Source: Pseudomonas sp. RIT409
GTDB lineage: Bacteria > Pseudomonadota > Gammaproteobacteria > Pseudomonadales > Pseudomonadaceae
Assembly (NCBI RefSeq): GCF_003052515.2
Contig: NZ_QARE02000010.1
Location: forward strand, 124,001-188,000
Length of the DNA stretch: 64,000 nt
Direction of reading: 5' to 3'
The translations under genes and the position numbers were made by a program. The notes beneath the pieces are model-generated. The model did not search any database. It saw only the letters and a list, made by a program, of their open reading frames with translations, and was not told the DNA's origin. Positions 62,550 through 64,000 of the stretch are shown here, piece after piece (the stretch's first letter is position 1; the number at the start of each line of letters is the position of its first letter).

Positions 62550-64000
62550 CTATGCATCGACCAGCGCCATCGCCTCCTCTACGTCCACCGCCACGAGGCG
62601 GGAGCACCCCGGCTCATGCATGGTGACACCCATCAACTGATCGGCCATCTCCATGGCAATCTTGTTGTGGGTGATATAGATGAACTGCACAGTCTGCGAC
62701 ATCTCCTTGACCAATCGGGCATAGCGGCCCACGTTGGCATCGTCCAGTGGCGCATCGACTTCGTCGAGCATGCAGAACGGCGCCGGATTGAGTTTGAAAA
62801 TGGCGAAGACCAGTGCCAGTGCGGTCAAGGCTTTCTCGCCACCGGACAGCAGATGAATCGTGCTGTTTTTCTTGCCGGGCGGACGCGCCATGATCGTCAC
62901 CCCTGTATCGAGTAAATCTTCGCCCGTCAGTTCCAAATAAGCGCTGCCACCACCGAAAACTTTTGGAAAAAGTGCCTGAATCCCGCTGTTTATCTGATCG
63001 AAGGTCTCTTTGAAGCGATTACGCGTTTCCTTGTCGATCTTGCGGATCACGTTTTCCAGCGTGTCCAGCGCCTCGACCAGGTCGGCGTCCTGCGCGTCAA
63101 GGTAGCGTTTGCGCTCGGACTGCTGTTGATATTCCTCGATGGCCGCGAGGTTGATTGCACCAAGGCGCTGAATCCGCGCCGCAAGCCGTTCAAGCTCTTC
63201 CTCGGCATCCTTTTCGCTGACATCTGCATTCAAAGTCGCCAGCACGCCATTGAGATCGTAGCCGTCTTCGTGCAATTGCTCCTGTAACGTCTTGCGGCGC
63301 ACGGTCAAGGATTGCCATTCCAGACGCTGCTGTTCCAGTTGCCCCCGCAACAGTTGCGACTGCTGCTCGGCTTGGGTCCGACGCTTTTCCGCCTCGCGCA
63401 GCTCGCGGTCGGCGTCTTCCAGGGCATTTTTCGCAGTGCGCATTTCGTCGTCGACGATCATGCGCCTCTCCAGTAATTCTTCGAGTTTCAGGCGCAGCTC
63501 TTCAAGCGGCGCGGCGCCCTCTTCCAAGCCCAGGCTCAATTGCTCGCGACGCTCGGTCAGGCGCTCGGATTGCATCTCCAGACGCTCCAGTGCCTGGCGA
63601 GTCGAATCATGCTGGGCGCGCAGGGAGCTCAGGCGCACGGCCAATTGGTTGGCGTGGTCGCGGTGCTGTCGAGCTTCCTGGCGCACACGGTCCAACCGCT
63701 CACGCAGGCTGTCGCGCTGGGCCAGCAGCAGTTCGCGCTGTTCGGTGTCGAGGGCCATGCTGTCGAGAGCGTCTTGCAATTGCAGGCGCGACTCACCCAG
63801 GCTTTCCTGCTCGATCGCGCGCTGATCGCCAAGCTCGTTCAGCTCTTCATCCAGTCGGGTGCGGCGCAGCGTCAGTTGCTCGACCTTGGCCTTGGCCGCC
63901 GACAACTGCGCCTTGAGCTCACTTTGCTGCCGGGCTTCGTCTTGCAGGCGACGACGCAGTTGCTCCCGATTGTCTTCTTGCACGCGTTGCTGTTCGCGCA
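62550..64000 (-). CDS. smc: Chromosome partition protein SMC, C-terminal part
   Basis: The frame runs from the stop at 62550 to the window edge and continues beyond. The visible part is about 480 residues: a long coiled coil rich in Glu, Arg and Leu, then the C-terminal ATPase head with [20 protein letters not shown] (signature) and [20 protein letters not shown] (Walker B with D-loop), and [23 protein letters not shown] compacts and segregates chromosomes. The N-terminal head and hinge are outside the window. Confidence 0.95.
   Translation of the reverse strand, partial: REQQRVQEDNREQLRRRLQDEARQQSELKAQLSAAKAKVEQLTLRRTRLDEELNELGDQRAIEQESLGESRLQLQDALDSMALDTEQRELLLAQRDSLRERLDRVRQEARQHRDHANQLAVRLSSLRAQHDSTRQALERLEMQSERLTERREQLSLGLEEGAAPLEELRLKLEELLERRMIVDDEMRTAKNALEDADRELREAEKRRTQAEQQSQLLRGQLEQQRLEWQSLTVRRKTLQEQLHEDGYDLNGVLATLNADVSEKDAEEELERLAARIQRLGAINLAAIEEYQQQSERKRYLDAQDADLVEALDTLENVIRKIDKETRNRFKETFDQINSGIQALFPKVFGGGSAYLELTGEDLLDTGVTIMARPPGKKNSTIHLLSGGEKALTALALVFAIFKLNPAPFCMLDEVDAPLDDANVGRYARLVKEMSQTVQFIYITHNKIAMEMADQLMGVTMHEPGCSRLVAVDVEEAMALVDA

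Overview
The window is a chromosomal segment of a Pseudomonas species, probably of the fluorescens/putida/syringae side of the genus. The grounds are the gene order hemN-anr-apt, recR-ybaB-dnaX and smc-zipA-ligA, the Pseudomonas-type REP palindromes (GTAGGAGCG...), an OprD-family porin and a high-GC backbone. No species can be named from the sequence alone.

Left third (1-26 kb) is catabolic and regulatory. It holds an itaconate-type degradation cluster (MmgE/PrpD, acyl-CoA dehydrogenase, MaoC-like itaconyl-CoA hydratase, divergent LysR), an AraC regulator, a hexapeptide acetyltransferase and an alpha/beta hydrolase. Next is a deoxyribose locus (deoC / deoR / epimerase-transporter-kinase) with candidate DeoR operators. 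Then come a DUF969/DUF979 inner-membrane transporter with an OprD porin and AraC regulator, a chemoreceptor with a coupled 78-aa ORF, LysR regulators, a PACE efflux pump, a dehalogenase-like hydrolase, an AhpD-like protein, an MFS pump, an HD-domain protein and an EamA permease.

Middle (26-37 kb) is core: hemN with an ANR box, anr, apt, recR, an NADP-dependent oxidoreductase, ybaB, dnaX, a solute-binding protein and a Tat-exported acid phosphatase. Behind its terminator lies a 59-codon C-terminal remnant of a T7-lysozyme-like amidase, then a PhzF protein. From 37.9 to 46 kb the content is more accessory: an orphan ACP-like protein in AT-rich DNA, MFS plus TetR, a Rap1a-type protein behind a type I pantothenate kinase, a large zinc-ribbon protein of unknown function, and an uncharacterised pair of a small protein and an SF1 helicase.

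The most interesting part is a 9-kb integrative element at 46286-55314, flanked by perfect 73-bp direct repeats of the 3' part of the 4.5S/SRP RNA gene ffs. It carries a tyrosine integrase beside attL, a promoter/hairpin/terminator unit that may be a small RNA, an unknown 239-aa protein, a 496-bp block rich in repeats and palindromes, two small envelope-type proteins, an XRE regulator with repeat operators, a serine recombinase with palindromes upstream, and an AT-rich hamA-hamB pair, that is, a Hachiman anti-phage defence system. Both ffs copies keep a plausible SRP 5' half, but the two halves differ. This suggests that the element itself carries an SRP-RNA-like attP.

The right end returns to core: ffs, a GAF/GGDEF-like/EAL protein, a zinc metallopeptidase, ligA, zipA and the C-terminal part of smc, which runs off the window.
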